From the NCBI GenBank assembly GCA_904420555.1, contig CAJFVO010000009.1:1-64000 (forward strand): 64,000 nucleotides of DNA. Reading direction: 5' to 3'. Position 1 is the stretch's first letter, and each line of letters starts with the position of its first letter. A program made the position numbers and the translations under genes. A model generated the notes under the pieces. It did no database searches. It saw only the letters and a list, made by a program, of their open reading frames with translations, and had not been told where the DNA came from. The stretch is from Candidatus Heritagella intestinalis (GTDB lineage Bacteria > Bacillota > Clostridia > Oscillospirales > Acutalibacteraceae). Of this stretch, positions 1 to 7,826 are shown one piece after another.

Positions 1-284
1 GACCGCACGGGCGATGCTGGTCATTTCCTCCACGCTCTGCCGGCTGGCCTCGCCATAGGTGTTGGCCACCTTGGCAAGCTGGTTGGCGTTGTTGCAAAGC
101 CCAGCCACCTTATGAAGCAGGTCGACATGGTGGGTGCAGGGCCTCGCCTGCAGCTGCGCTCCCATGATGAGGGAACGGAGAAATTCCTCACGGGCAAGGC
201 CGCTGAGTTTCACCTGGGCCTCCAGATGGGCCAGTTCCTTTTTGTTCAGATGGAGGGGAATGATATGGTTTCGTTTTCTCATAT
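1..284 (-). CDS. MobC-like plasmid mobilisation protein (3' end outside window)
   Basis: This open frame begins at an ATG at 284 and runs off the left edge, so only the first 94 residues are visible. It opens with basic residues (MRKRNHIIPLHLN). It also carries a segment like the conserved part of MobC relaxosome proteins, LCNNANQLAKVAN at about residues 62-74, comparable to the family's 'GNNLNQIARxxN'. MobC proteins help a relaxase open the origin of transfer of mobilisable plasmids and conjugative elements. A relaxase gene would be expected further left. The context (ParR-like gene, broken parM) supports an element remnant. The frame was read directly from the reverse complement; whether it is intact beyond the edge is unknown. 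Confidence 0.65.
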
Positions 285-401
285 GGACTCCTTATATGCT
301 GCGTAGTCAGTTGGTGGCGGGCAGCCGGGGGTTTGGGGTGCTTCCCAAGAATGCCTTTGGATATCCAAAGGCTATGCTTGCAAAATCAGTCACCAGCTGG
401 G

Positions 402-437
402 AAAGAAAAAAGGCGATGCCTTATCAGCATCGCCTTT
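402..437 (-). terminator. Intrinsic terminator after the RelE/ParE-like fragment
   Basis: An 11-bp stem (AAAGGCGATGC / GCATCGCCTTT, loop about 7 nt) is followed on the minus strand by a T-rich tract. It lies directly downstream of the fragment ending at 455. Confidence 0.7.
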
Positions 438-454
438 CTCCGTGGACATTTTTC

Positions 455-667
455 TTATTTCATATATCGCTTGAGTTCGTCATAGAAGTTTTCTCTGGTT
501 CCGGCCATAATGACCACCACAACTTTATCCTCTACATATCTGAAGAGCGAAGAGAAAGCTATTACCAAGACCAACAACCTTTCAGCCAAAGCAGGGGCAA
601 CAAACGTCACAAGCAATAACGGCTTGCATGGGGCCATGGGGCCTCTTTGGGAGATTTTACTCATCAT
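455..667 (-). pseudogene. Possible RelE/ParE-type toxin remnant
   Basis: The frame could encode 70 residues. Only its last 30 look protein-like: FRYVEDKVVVVIMAG followed by TRENFYDELKRYMK. This resembles the C-terminal beta-strands and final helix of RelE/ParE toxins, where a short 'VEDK-VVVV' strand pair precedes the end. The first half is an unusual hydrophobic run with no family resemblance, so a full toxin (about 90-100 residues) is not present. The frame overlaps the end of the ParR-like gene by 11 bp and is followed by a good terminator. I read it as a truncated or frameshifted toxin gene in a decaying element; it may also be non-coding. Confidence 0.3.
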
Positions 668-932
668 CCATCAGGGTATTGAGAAAGCCGATCATCTCCT
701 GTGGGATGGCTTCCTCCGGCTGCTGCACCGGCTGGGAAGGGACAGCCTGAAGTTCTTCCCGCAGGATGCGGCGCAGGGTGTTTTCCAATTTTTCCTGTCG
801 TTCAGTTTCCAGAATAGCTCGTACCAGAAAGGCGCTTTTCTGGCCTTCCGGCACAGCCTGCAGCAGAGCCCATGCCTGGCGGTGGTCCTCATTCTGGAGG
901 TTTGGACGGAACATAAAAAGTGGCCTGTTCAT
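657..932 (-). CDS. ParR-like plasmid partition / small DNA-binding protein
   Basis: I start this 91-residue protein at an internal ATG at 932 (MNRPLFMFRPNLQNEDH), preceded on the minus strand by GGGCAAGGG. The longer frame to 1130 is the tail of the broken parM read through. The sequence has an N-terminal strand-like segment (PLFMFRPN), a helical core with 'EGQKSAFLVRAIL' and a charged, Pro/Gln-rich tail. Small proteins of this kind sit directly downstream of parM-like actin genes in clostridial plasmids and integrative elements, where ParR binds the centromere and couples it to ParM filaments. The assignment rests mainly on position and on the ribbon-helix-like N-terminus. With its ParM broken, the system is probably inactive. 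Confidence 0.5.
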   Translation of the reverse strand: MNRPLFMFRPNLQNEDHRQAWALLQAVPEGQKSAFLVRAILETERQEKLENTLRRILREELQAVPSQPVQQPEEAIPQEMIGFLNTLMDDE

Positions 933-979
933 CCCTTGCCCACACCGTCCGACAGAAACGCAAGCAGTTTTCAACTGCC

Positions 980-1968
980 AAAAAATCCGCTCGAATCCTT
1001 CGGCGTTTACCCGGTCGTCCAGCAGGGCAAAAACCCGGCACAGACTGTTGGCCGGTCGCGAAGCGATGAAAGTGGAACTTTCAAGGCCACTGGCGGTTTC
1101 GCGTAGCGAAATGGAGGCGGGAGCCGACAAGCCGCTGGGGGGCGACGTTGCCCTTGACCACCGCTGCGCCGCCGCCCAGCATCACCACCGGGATGGCCTT
1201 GAGGTCAAATCCCGCTTCCATGGCCGCTGAGAGAAGACGCTCGGTGTAGAGGCGGCCCTGTTTTTGGATGATACTGCGGGCGTCCTCGTCCATACTGCAG
1301 GGCTTTCCCGCCAGCACTCGCTCCACCTGGGCGTCGGCAGTCCCACATCCCGGCGAACCTGTTCTTTCACCTCGTCGATGCAGCGGATCATCCCCAGTTC
1401 CAGGCTCCGGCAGGTAGCGGCGTTGGGAACATTGTTGTCCAGCCGCATGAGGTCCACCGTCCAGCCGCCGATGTCCATGAGCAGGACAGAAGGTTCATTC
1501 TGGATGAGTTCAGGATGAAGCGCGATGGCGGAATACCCCTGTGGGAACAGCTTCACATCCTTGATGGTCACTTTGTAGGGGATGCCCTCAAACTTGAAGC
1601 ACACCAGCTGGTAAGAACGCAGAAGATACTCCCGGAAGGGCTTTTTCTCCCGGCCAAATCCGGCCAGAGGAAGGCCGGCTGCGATGGTAACGGAACATTC
1701 CGTCTTGGCGCCCCGCTGCTGGATTTCTTTGGCGATAGCCGCAAGGGTCAGCAGGTAGTAGTTGTCGTTTTCCATCTTGTTTCGCAGGATTGGCTGTCTG
1801 CCCGTCCCGCACACGAAAAACTTCCCGCCATATTCCAGCGTGTTTTGCAGTGTGTAGGGTTCATGGGAATATTCTGAGATACCGGTCTGGATGACCTGTG
1901 CTGGTGCACAGGCCCAAAAAATGCCGGGTTTTAATGGCGTAGTAGCCATGGTCAATGCCGATGTTCAT
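980..1968 (-). pseudogene. parM-like plasmid segregation actin, broken by several frame disruptions
   Basis: The start (MNIGIDHGYYAIKTRHF at 1968) is in a different frame from the body. The body carries actin/ParM features such as EYGGKFFVCGTGRQP, the long 'NDNYYLLTLAAIAKE' helix and the phosphate-binding segment LLMDIGGWTVDL. A second shift lies near 1330, where the frame passes from 'RRDVGL' to 'AQVERVLAGKPCSMDEDAR' with one base missing. After 'MLGGGAAVVKGNVAP' near 1150, about 80 bp of unrelated sequence interrupts the frame before it resumes as LCRVFALLDDRVNAEGFERI. An intact homologue would be about 320-340 residues and would form filaments that push plasmid copies apart. The gene cannot make a full protein unless these are sequencing errors. 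Confidence 0.75.
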
Positions 1969-2411
1969 AGTTTTGCACATCCCTTCTGGTTGACTGTTGA
2001 AAAGTTGAGATTCCTGTTGATTAAGAGCTTGGAGAAATTTCTTCTTCCCAGCTGGTAAAGTATTTAGGGGGAGAGTGTGAGAGGGGGGAGGCGAATTTTT
2101 GCCCTGAAAAACCGCCTCGACCTGCCAGACGGAGAGTTCCTAAAAAAGGGCGCACTACCCCCTTGTACTTTGAGGGTTTGATTTTGACCTCTTGGGGCCT
2201 TTATCAATCTATCTATAAAATTGCCGGAAACTTCTACACTTCCGACAACGGGGAAAAAGGGTGGTGAACGCAAAAAAGCGGAGTTTCCAACCTGAAAAAT
2301 CAGGTGAAAACTCCGCTTAGTCGAATGATCTATGGATTTCTGTTTGGACATCCACGGGTAAACCGTTTTTTGGATTTTGCTTCAAAAAGCCCGCAAACCC
2401 GCATGAATACT
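1969..2411. other. Gene-poor junction between the element remnant and tRNA-Gly
   Basis: I find no convincing gene here. A 95-codon frame on the minus strand (2064-2351) has no recognisable family, no ribosome binding site and an odd composition. The stretch contains a strong hairpin (2270-2319) and then AT-rich sequence up to the tRNA terminator. It is the likely right boundary zone of the integrated element. No duplicated tRNA 3' end is visible inside the window. Confidence 0.5.
2270..2319 (-). terminator. Hairpin with T-run, terminator-like
   Basis: An outer stem AAGCGGAGTTT / AAAACTCCGCTT encloses an inner CCTGA / TCAGG stem and is followed on the minus strand by TTTTTT. It lies inside the gene-poor junction with no gene immediately upstream, so it probably belonged to a lost gene of the element. 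Confidence 0.5.
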
Positions 2412-2445
2412 GAAAAAAATTGGGTGACATCTTTTTTGTCACCCA
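2412..2445 (-). terminator. Terminator of the tRNA-Gly gene
   Basis: TGGGTGACA / TGTCACCCA form a 9-bp stem. Reading along the minus strand this is followed by AATTTTTTT, five bases past the tRNA CCA end. Confidence 0.85.
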
Positions 2446-2449
2446 ATCA

Positions 2450-2523
2450 TGGAGCAGAAGACGGGAATCGAACCCGCATTCTTAGCTTGGGAAGCTAATG
2501 TTCTACCACTGAACTACTTCTGC
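2450..2523 (-). tRNA. tRNA-Gly, anticodon CCC
   Basis: On the minus strand the 74-nt sequence begins GCAGAAG and ends CTTCTGC, then T and an encoded CCA. The acceptor stem is fully paired. The D arm (AGTTCAGTGGTAGAAC) and the T arm (GCGGG-TTCGATTC-CCGT) are canonical. The anticodon stem TTAGC/GCTAA closes a loop TTCCCAA, giving anticodon CCC (glycine, codon GGG). The discriminator base is T, as expected for tRNA-Gly. The 3' end of the gene faces the mobile-element remnant, a typical arrangement for integration into a tRNA gene. Confidence 0.97.
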
Positions 2524-2623
2524 ATATGAAATTCAGCTTTTCTATTTTATCACAGCCTTTGGAAAATTGCAAGGGATTTTTCTGCTTTCCCAGGAATTTT
2601 CTTCCCATGGCTGGGAATATTTC

Positions 2624-2652
2624 TTGCAGAGGGGGGTGGGAGATGGTATGAT
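2624..2652 (+). promoter_or_regulatory. SigA-type promoter of the asparaginase gene
   Basis: TTGCAG and TATGAT are separated by 17 bp and end 61 bp before the asparaginase start codon. Confidence 0.7.
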
Positions 2653-2713
2653 ATCCGTAAGAAAAGAGCGCGCTGAAAAGGCATTTCGGCGCCGGAAAAA
2701 GGAGAGCTTCTAC

Positions 2714-3724
2714 ATGAGCCAAGCAAAAAAACGAATCCTCCTCCTCTGTGCCGGAGGCACCATCGCCTGCCGCCCCAGCCAGGGAGGCCTCGCTCCCGCT
2801 CTGGACAGCCAAGCGCTGCTGGAACACTTGAGCACCATGACAGCCGCCTATGATATTTGCCCCCTGGACCTGTTTTCCCTGGATTCCTCCAATATCCAGC
2901 CGGAGCACTGGCAGACGGCTGCCCGCTGTATTCACGAGGAATTGCAGAATCACCCTTGGGACGGCGTTGTCATGACCCACGGCACCGACACCATGGCCTA
3001 CACCGCCGCCATGCTCTCCTATATGCTGGAAAATCCCCCGGTGCCCATTGTCCTCACCGGCAGCCAGCTCCCCCTGGAACACGCACTCACCGACGGCTAT
3101 GAGAATCTCCGCTGCGCCTTTGCCATGGCCGCCAGCGGGGTTCCCGGGGTCTTTATTGCCTTCCAACACCGGATTATCCTGGGAACCCGGGCCGTAAAAA
3201 CCCGCTCCTCCCGGTTCGACGCCTTTGAAAGCGTCAACGCCCCTCTGGCCGGCACCGTATCCGCCGCAGGGCTCCGGCTGAACCCTGGGGCTTTGCCGGA
3301 GATAAAGGGGGAATTTGCCCTGAAAGCGGATTTGAGCGACCGGGTGTTCCTGGTGAAGCTCACCCCCGGCATCCGCCCGGAAATTTTCCAATGGCTGGCC
3401 GACACCGGTTACCGGGGAATCGTCATCGAAACCTTCGGCGCCGGCGGCATGGCCTTCCTGCGGCGGAACCTGGTAGAATGCCTGGGGAAGCTCACTGCCC
3501 GGGGCATCCCGGTGGCTGCCGTCTCCCAGTGCCTGTATGACGGCAGCGACCTCTCCATTTATGAAAGCGGCCGCATGGCCCTGCAAAACGGCATCTGGGA
3601 CGCCCGGGATATGACCACCGAGGCCGCCGTCACCAAAATGATGTGGTGCCTTGGCCAGCAGCCTCAGGACCTGCGCAGCCTGTTCTTTACCCCCCGCTTT
3701 GGGGAAATCTCCCCGGAGCGCTGA
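2714..3724 (+). CDS. ansA: L-asparaginase (type I, cytoplasmic)
   Basis: This 336-residue enzyme hydrolyses L-asparagine to aspartate and ammonia. Both catalytic signatures are visible: CAGGTIA at residues 12-18, with the nucleophilic Thr at 16, and THGTDTMAYTA at 88-98, with the second Thr-Asp pair at 91-92. A Lys-Thr pair near 162-163 (AVKTRSS) completes the site. No signal peptide is present, which fits the cytoplasmic type I class of about 330-340 residues. I chose the ATG at 2714 because AAGGAGA sits eight to ten bases ahead and a promoter lies just upstream. The longer frame from 2567 would run through that promoter. The gene is a single unit between a tRNA gene and a convergent phosphohexomutase gene. 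Confidence 0.93.
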   Translation: MSQAKKRILLLCAGGTIACRPSQGGLAPALDSQALLEHLSTMTAAYDICPLDLFSLDSSNIQPEHWQTAARCIHEELQNHPWDGVVMTHGTDTMAYTAAMLSYMLENPPVPIVLTGSQLPLEHALTDGYENLRCAFAMAASGVPGVFIAFQHRIILGTRAVKTRSSRFDAFESVNAPLAGTVSAAGLRLNPGALPEIKGEFALKADLSDRVFLVKLTPGIRPEIFQWLADTGYRGIVIETFGAGGMAFLRRNLVECLGKLTARGIPVAAVSQCLYDGSDLSIYESGRMALQNGIWDARDMTTEAAVTKMMWCLGQQPQDLRSLFFTPRFGEISPER

Positions 3725-3740
3725 ACCCCGCCAACGCACA

Positions 3741-3780
3741 AATCCCCGCCTGCTTCAAAAACAGACGGGGATTTTTCTTT
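3741..3780. terminator. Bidirectional terminator between convergent genes
   Basis: AATCCCCGCCTG pairs with CAGACGGGGATT (one mismatch). It is followed by TTTTTCTTT on the plus strand and preceded by T-rich sequence for the minus strand, and serves both asparaginase and the phosphohexomutase. Confidence 0.85.
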
Positions 3781-3785
3781 GCCGT

Positions 3786-5300
3786 TTATTTCGCCAGGAA
3801 ATCCGCCATGGGCTGATGGTCCAGGCCCTTACAGGTGAGGAGGAACGCCTGGAGCTTCTGGGCAATGACCTTTACGCCCCCTGCTACATTGCTCTCCATA
3901 TTCAAGGGCATAATGGGGTCGTGGACGCTGAGGCGCAGCAGGAACCAGCCGTCCCCTTCTCCCTGGGGGAAGGAAACCCGCAGGCCCTCCCGGTTGTCCG
4001 GGGCAATCTGCCAGCCCTGTTCCCGGGCATACCCTTCCAGCTGGGCAATCACTTGGTTGCCGCAGGCCCGGAAATCTTCCTCCAAAATGGGCAGACGGAC
4101 CTCCGCTGCTTCCGCCGGCTCTGCCAAAGGCGCCAGCAGGCTATCCAGGTCCTTGCCTTCCCGGCGGAGCTGGGCCATTTTAATGATAATCTTGGTCACC
4201 AGATAGGCGCCATCGTCCAGGAAGTAGTTTTCCCGCATGGCGGCATGACCGGAGGTCTCAATGGCCAGGGGGCAGTTGACCCCTTCCCCGTTGAGCCGCA
4301 GGGCCTCGTTGATGACGTTCTTATAGCCCCGCTTGAACCGGTGGTGATGGCCCCCCAGGGTGTTTTCCAGGTAGTCCTTCAGACCATCGGAGGTGATGGA
4401 GTCGGTGACCACCGTGCCGCCGGGATTGCCTTCCAGGGCAATGGCGCTGGCCAGGGCTACCAGCCGGTTCCGGTTAATCTCCTGGCCCCGGGCATCCACT
4501 GCGCCGCCACGGTCCACATCGGTGTCGAAAATCACGCCCAAATCCGCCTGGGCCTTACCCACGGCCCCACAGATACTGGCCATGGCCTCTTCATTTTCCG
4601 GGTTGGGGATGTGGTTGGGGAACATGCCGTCGGGCTCCAGGAACTGGCTGCCGGACACATCCGCGCCCAGAGGGGCCAGCACGTCCCGGGCATAGAAGCC
4701 GCCGGCGCCGTTGCCCGCATCCACCACAATGTGGAAGCCTTCCAGGGGATGGTCGTAGTCCGGGGCGTTGACGCCCTTTTGAATCAGCTCCCGGAGATGG
4801 GCCGCGTATTGGGTCATATAGTCTGTAGGAGTCACCGCGCCGGCCACAGCCGCAGGCCCCGGCAGGGTATTGGATTCACACCGGGCCAGCAGGTTGTCGA
4901 TGTCCGGGGCGTCCAGGCCCCCTTCCCGGGTGAAGAACTTCAGGCCGTTGCGGTCCCAGGGGTGGTGGCTGGCGGTAATCTGAATCGAACCGTCACAGGG
5001 CAGGTCCACCGTTACCATAAACATGGAGGGAGTGGAGGCCAGGCCGCAGTCCAGCACCGAAACGCCGATACCGGAAAGGGCCGCGGATACTGCATCCCGG
5101 ATACGGGGCCCGGAAATCCGGGAATCCCGCCCGACGGCAATGGTCAGATCGGAAACCGGCTTCTGCTTCTTTTCGGCCAGCCAGCCGGCAAAGGCCTGGG
5201 CCAGGGTTGCTACTACCGGGTCGGTGAGGGTGACGGGCTTTTGGCCTTCTGCCGCTACGCCGCGGATGTCCGTGCCGCTTTTCAGTTGTTTCCAGTTCAT
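3786..5300 (-). CDS. Phosphomannomutase/phosphoglucomutase family protein (alpha-D-phosphohexomutase)
   Basis: The 504-residue protein belongs to the phosphohexomutases, which interconvert hexose 1- and 6-phosphates for cell-wall and polysaccharide precursors. The four signature loops are present in order. They are the catalytic TASHHP loop with the phosphoserine at about 111, the metal-binding DTDVDR at 259-264, the sugar-recognition ETSGH at 348-352, and a C-terminal phosphate-binding region. A conserved GRDSRISG segment lies at 57-64. The start is placed at the ATG at 5300, eight bases after AAAGGAG; a GTG at 5309 lies directly against that site and is rejected. Whether mannose, glucose or glucosamine phosphates are preferred cannot be told from sequence. 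Confidence 0.9.
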   Translation of the reverse strand: MNWKQLKSGTDIRGVAAEGQKPVTLTDPVVATLAQAFAGWLAEKKQKPVSDLTIAVGRDSRISGPRIRDAVSAALSGIGVSVLDCGLASTPSMFMVTVDLPCDGSIQITASHHPWDRNGLKFFTREGGLDAPDIDNLLARCESNTLPGPAAVAGAVTPTDYMTQYAAHLRELIQKGVNAPDYDHPLEGFHIVVDAGNGAGGFYARDVLAPLGADVSGSQFLEPDGMFPNHIPNPENEEAMASICGAVGKAQADLGVIFDTDVDRGGAVDARGQEINRNRLVALASAIALEGNPGGTVVTDSITSDGLKDYLENTLGGHHHRFKRGYKNVINEALRLNGEGVNCPLAIETSGHAAMRENYFLDDGAYLVTKIIIKMAQLRREGKDLDSLLAPLAEPAEAAEVRLPILEEDFRACGNQVIAQLEGYAREQGWQIAPDNREGLRVSFPQGEGDGWFLLRLSVHDPIMPLNMESNVAGGVKVIAQKLQAFLLTCKGLDHQPMADFLAK

Positions 5301-5334
5301 GGGGGACACGCTCCTTTGTTTGATATGTATTCCT

Positions 5335-5363
5335 ATTATAGTCTATTTTCCACTTCCCGTCCA
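5335..5363 (-). promoter_or_regulatory. Promoter of the phosphohexomutase gene
   Basis: Minus-strand TGGACG and a perfect TATAAT are separated by 17 bp, placed between the stop of the upstream MBL gene and the phosphohexomutase ribosome binding site. The -35 matches four of six consensus bases. Confidence 0.65.
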
Positions 5364-5369
5364 GCGGGG

Positions 5370-6350
5370 TTAAGAGGCCGCATCCACGACGGAATACAGG
5401 CCGGTGGTCCAGGTAATCTGCTTTCCATCGGTCTGGGCCATGAGGGTTTTCTGGGTATCCGTGCGGTAGGCGGGGATGCCCAGGTCTTCCAACGATTCCA
5501 GGGTCTCCTCATGGGGATGGCCGTAGTCGTTGCCCACGCCGCAGGAAATCACCGCCGCCGAAGGAGAGGCGGCTTTGAGATAAGCCCGGCTGGAAGAAGT
5601 GGAGCTGCCGTGGTGCCCCAGCTTGATGACGTCGCAGGCAACGTCCGCGCCGGAGTCCAGAATCTCCTCTTCCACGCCGGCTTCCGCGTCCCCCTGGAAC
5701 AAAAAGGACGTCTCCCCTACTGTCAGCTTTGTGACGATGGAGTAGTCGTTGAGGTCGGTATAATCGGTATGGGAGGGGCTCAGGACGGTCATCTCCACCC
5801 CGTCCCCCTCCAAAAGGGTCTGCCCGGCCTGACCGGCCTTTACCGTTACCTGGTTTTCTTCCACCGCATCCAGCAAATCCTCATAGGTTTTGGTGGTGGG
5901 GGTCATGTCGTCGCTGGTCTCCGGCAGATATAGCACCCCTACCGGGAAATCTTCCAGCACCTGGGCCATGCCGCCGATGTGGTCCTCATGGGGATGGGTG
6001 CCGATGACCACATCCAGGTTTTCCACCCCCAGCTGGCGCAGGTAATCGGAGAGCTCCTGCTTGGTGGAACGGGTGCCGGCGTCAATGAGGATGTCAAAGC
6101 TTTCCCCGGAATCCTGGGAAAGGCGAATCAGCTCGCTGTCCCCCTGGCCCACATCGATATAGTACACCTGGGCTTCCCCGGAAAAGCCCTCCAGGGAATC
6201 CGAGGGCTCCTGGGAAGCGGTACTATCCTGCAGCACCTGGGTCAGCGCTTCCGGCAAAAGGTCCCGGACCCCGGCATACACCAGGCCAATGACCAAAACA
6301 GCCAGTGCGATCCCCAGGGGCAGGCCCCGTTTCTTTTTTCTGCGGCTCAT
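5370..6350 (-). CDS. Membrane-anchored ComEC/Rec2-like metallo-beta-lactamase-fold hydrolase
   Basis: The 326-residue protein starts with a basic stretch and one hydrophobic segment (about residues 10-28), then a short linker and an MBL-fold domain. The domain shows the DVGQGDS strand typical of ComEC/Rec2-type MBL proteins (66-72), the metal-binding HPHEDHIGG (119-127) and a late GHHGSS motif. In ComEC such a domain is thought to degrade the non-transported DNA strand during uptake. Here it stands alone without the ComEC channel domains, anchored outside the membrane, so its substrate is unknown. The ATG at 6350 follows AGGAGGCGACAAAGC. It is the gene upstream of the phosphohexomutase but has a separate promoter between them. 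Confidence 0.8.
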   Translation of the reverse strand: MSRRKKKRGLPLGIALAVLVIGLVYAGVRDLLPEALTQVLQDSTASQEPSDSLEGFSGEAQVYYIDVGQGDSELIRLSQDSGESFDILIDAGTRSTKQELSDYLRQLGVENLDVVIGTHPHEDHIGGMAQVLEDFPVGVLYLPETSDDMTPTTKTYEDLLDAVEENQVTVKAGQAGQTLLEGDGVEMTVLSPSHTDYTDLNDYSIVTKLTVGETSFLFQGDAEAGVEEEILDSGADVACDVIKLGHHGSSTSSSRAYLKAASPSAAVISCGVGNDYGHPHEETLESLEDLGIPAYRTDTQKTLMAQTDGKQITWTTGLYSVVDAAS

Positions 6351-6371
6351 GCTTTGTCGCCTCCTGTGTCT

Positions 6372-6406
6372 TTAAAATAGAAGGGCCGCAGCGTTTCGGC
6401 TGCGGC
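6372..6406 (-). terminator. Terminator after the HPr-like gene
   Basis: GGCCGCAGC / GCTGCGGCC form a 9-bp stem with a 5-nt loop, followed on the minus strand by CTTCTATTTT. The T-tract is imperfect. Confidence 0.6.
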
Positions 6407-6424
6407 CTGAAAGGGGATTTAAAC

Positions 6425-6691
6425 TCAATCGTCTTCGGTATCTTCGTCTTTGAAAAGATTGAAGCGGAACATCTTGCGTTCGTCTTCTTCATTGTCGCAC
6501 ATCACGAAGGCTTCCGCAATCTTTCCGCCTTCAATGAGCTTTGTCAGGCCCACTAACTGACACAGCTTGCTTTTCAGGTTCAGTTTATCCCCTTCGCGGG
6601 TCATGAGATACACATTACCGCGGCAGGTATCCAGTACTTTCAGAAAGCCGGGAACGTCAATGTCATGAAGCTCCAAAATCTTATTGGGCAT
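6425..6691 (-). CDS. Small HPr-like domain protein
   Basis: This 88-residue protein resembles the second half of HPr-family folds, with a segment 'VLDTCRGNVYLMTREGDKLNLKSK' followed by 'LCQLVGLTKLIEGG'. In HPr the matching region reads like 'F-DVDL-GRVVDAKSIMGVLSL'. The catalytic His region of true HPr is not recognisable, so phosphocarrier activity is doubtful. The C-terminus is acidic (FKDEDTEDD). The start at 6691 follows a perfect AAAGGAGGG. The gene is monocistronic, with a strong promoter about 190 bp upstream and an unusually long leader. The PEP-protein phosphotransferase gene lies 6 kb away without its own HPr gene beside it, so a functional link is possible but unproven. Confidence 0.5.
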   Translation of the reverse strand: MPNKILELHDIDVPGFLKVLDTCRGNVYLMTREGDKLNLKSKLCQLVGLTKLIEGGKIAEAFVMCDNEEDERKMFRFNLFKDEDTEDD

Positions 6692-6876
6692 AGGGAAATC
6701 CCTCCTTTAGTTTGAGCGCGCAGGGCATATGCCTGCGAAGCCCTTACAGCAATACAAACCTGAATACGGTCCGGCAGACAAGGCAATACGAACCGGCGCG
6801 CCGGCATCGGGGCCAAACCGGCGGGCCACCTGAGGAATGAAGCTCCCCGGGTCCCGGGAAGCGGACTGTCTGCCGT
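6692..6876 (-). promoter_or_regulatory. Long structured 5' leader of the HPr-like gene
   Basis: About 185 nt separate the inferred transcription start from the start codon. A 9-bp pairing, CGGCAGACA near the 5' end with TGTCTGCCG about 85 nt later, would close a GC-rich branched domain. A near-repeat GGTTCGTATTGC / GGTTTGTATTGC flanks the 3' side. A small hairpin (GCAGG-CATATG-CCCTGC) lies just before the ribosome binding site. It matches no riboswitch class that I recognise. Confidence 0.45.
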
Positions 6877-6882
6877 AAATTT

Positions 6883-6912
6883 ATTATACGGCACCGGACA
6901 AACCTTTGTCAA
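6883..6912 (-). promoter_or_regulatory. Strong promoter of the HPr-like gene
   Basis: Consensus TTGACA and TATAAT are spaced by 18 bp. The -35 box overlaps the stop codon of the upstream ABC ATPase gene. Confidence 0.85.
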
Positions 6913-7580
6913 CTGACGATTCCATCGCAAATGCGCACCTGCCTCCGGGAGGTTTTAGCTATTTTGTCGTCGTGGGTGATCAATATCACTGTCTTGCCCT
7001 CGTTATTTAATTCCACTAAAATTTTCATGACCGCTTCCCCGGAAAGCCGGTCCAGGTTCCCGGTGGGCTCGTCGGCCAGAATCACCCCGGGCCGGGCGGA
7101 AATCGCCCGGGCCACCGCCACCCGCTGCTGCTGGCCGCCGCTCATTTGATTGGGCCGGTGATGCAGCCGCTCCCCCAGCCCCACCCGCTCCAAAGCCTCC
7201 CGGGCCCGCTCCCGGCGCTCCCGGCGGGGCAGCCCCTGATACAAAAGGGGAAGCTCCACATTCTCCTGGGCGTCCAGATCCGGCACCAGGCAGAAATTCT
7301 GAAAAATAAAGCCGATGGTCCGGCTGCGGAAGGCGGCCAGCTCCCGAGGGGACATCTCCCCAATCTCCCGGCCGCCAATGCGGTAGCTCCCATCGGTGGG
7401 GGTGTCCAGACAGCCCAGGATATTCATCAGGGTGGACTTCCCGCTGCCGGACTGGCCGGTAATGGCCAAAAATTCCCCCGGGGCAATGTGCAGGTTCACG
7501 TTTTGCAGGGCGTGGATTTCCGCGTCCCCCTGCCAATAGGTTTTGCAGATTCCCTCCATGTCCAAAGCCACCGGCTCCAT
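6909..7580 (-). CDS. ABC transporter ATP-binding protein (MacB/LolD/FtsE-like)
   Basis: The 223-residue ATPase has Walker [10 protein letters not shown] (42-50), the Q-loop in FIFQNF (91-96), the signature MSGGQQQR (146-153), Walker B VILADEP (166-172) and the switch His in LITHDD. Its opening '[20 protein letters not shown]' is typical of the MacB/LolD group, which powers FtsX-like permeases acting on antibiotics, lipoproteins or cell-wall hydrolases. No FtsX-type permease gene lies next to it, so it is an orphan in this window and its partner must be encoded elsewhere. The start follows GGGGGAGGAG. The next gene downstream has its own promoter. Confidence 0.85.
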   Translation of the reverse strand: MEPVALDMEGICKTYWQGDAEIHALQNVNLHIAPGEFLAITGQSGSGKSTLMNILGCLDTPTDGSYRIGGREIGEMSPRELAAFRSRTIGFIFQNFCLVPDLDAQENVELPLLYQGLPRRERRERAREALERVGLGERLHHRPNQMSGGQQQRVAVARAISARPGVILADEPTGNLDRLSGEAVMKILVELNNEGKTVILITHDDKIAKTSRRQVRICDGIVS

Positions 7581-7826
7581 GTAACTCCTCCCCCTTCGCT
7601 AAGCTCCTAACGTTACTATCCGCCGCCTAAAGGGAAAATATACGCAGGCAGGGCTTTTTTCCCCGGAAGATTTGTGGTATCCTGTTTTATTGGAATTCCG
7701 GCCATCCAACTGCCAGTTGCCGAAAATTCAACCAGCAGTGGAGAAAGAACAACCCCAAATCCCTTCTTTTTGCCCGGGCCACCTTTTATAATGGGAGCAA
7801 TCCATCAAAGAAAGAGGGAAAGCATC

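Noticed and set aside
2064-2351. 95-codon minus-strand frame between parM and tRNA-Gly
   Set aside because: No ribosome binding site, no family resemblance, and it runs through a terminator-like hairpin.
2567-2713. N-terminal extension of asparaginase
   Set aside because: It would overlap a good promoter and lacks a ribosome binding site; the conserved protein starts at 2714.
3651-5933. 760-codon plus-strand frame opposite the phosphohexomutase and ComEC-like genes
   Set aside because: A mirror frame over two clear genes, caused by high GC at third positions.
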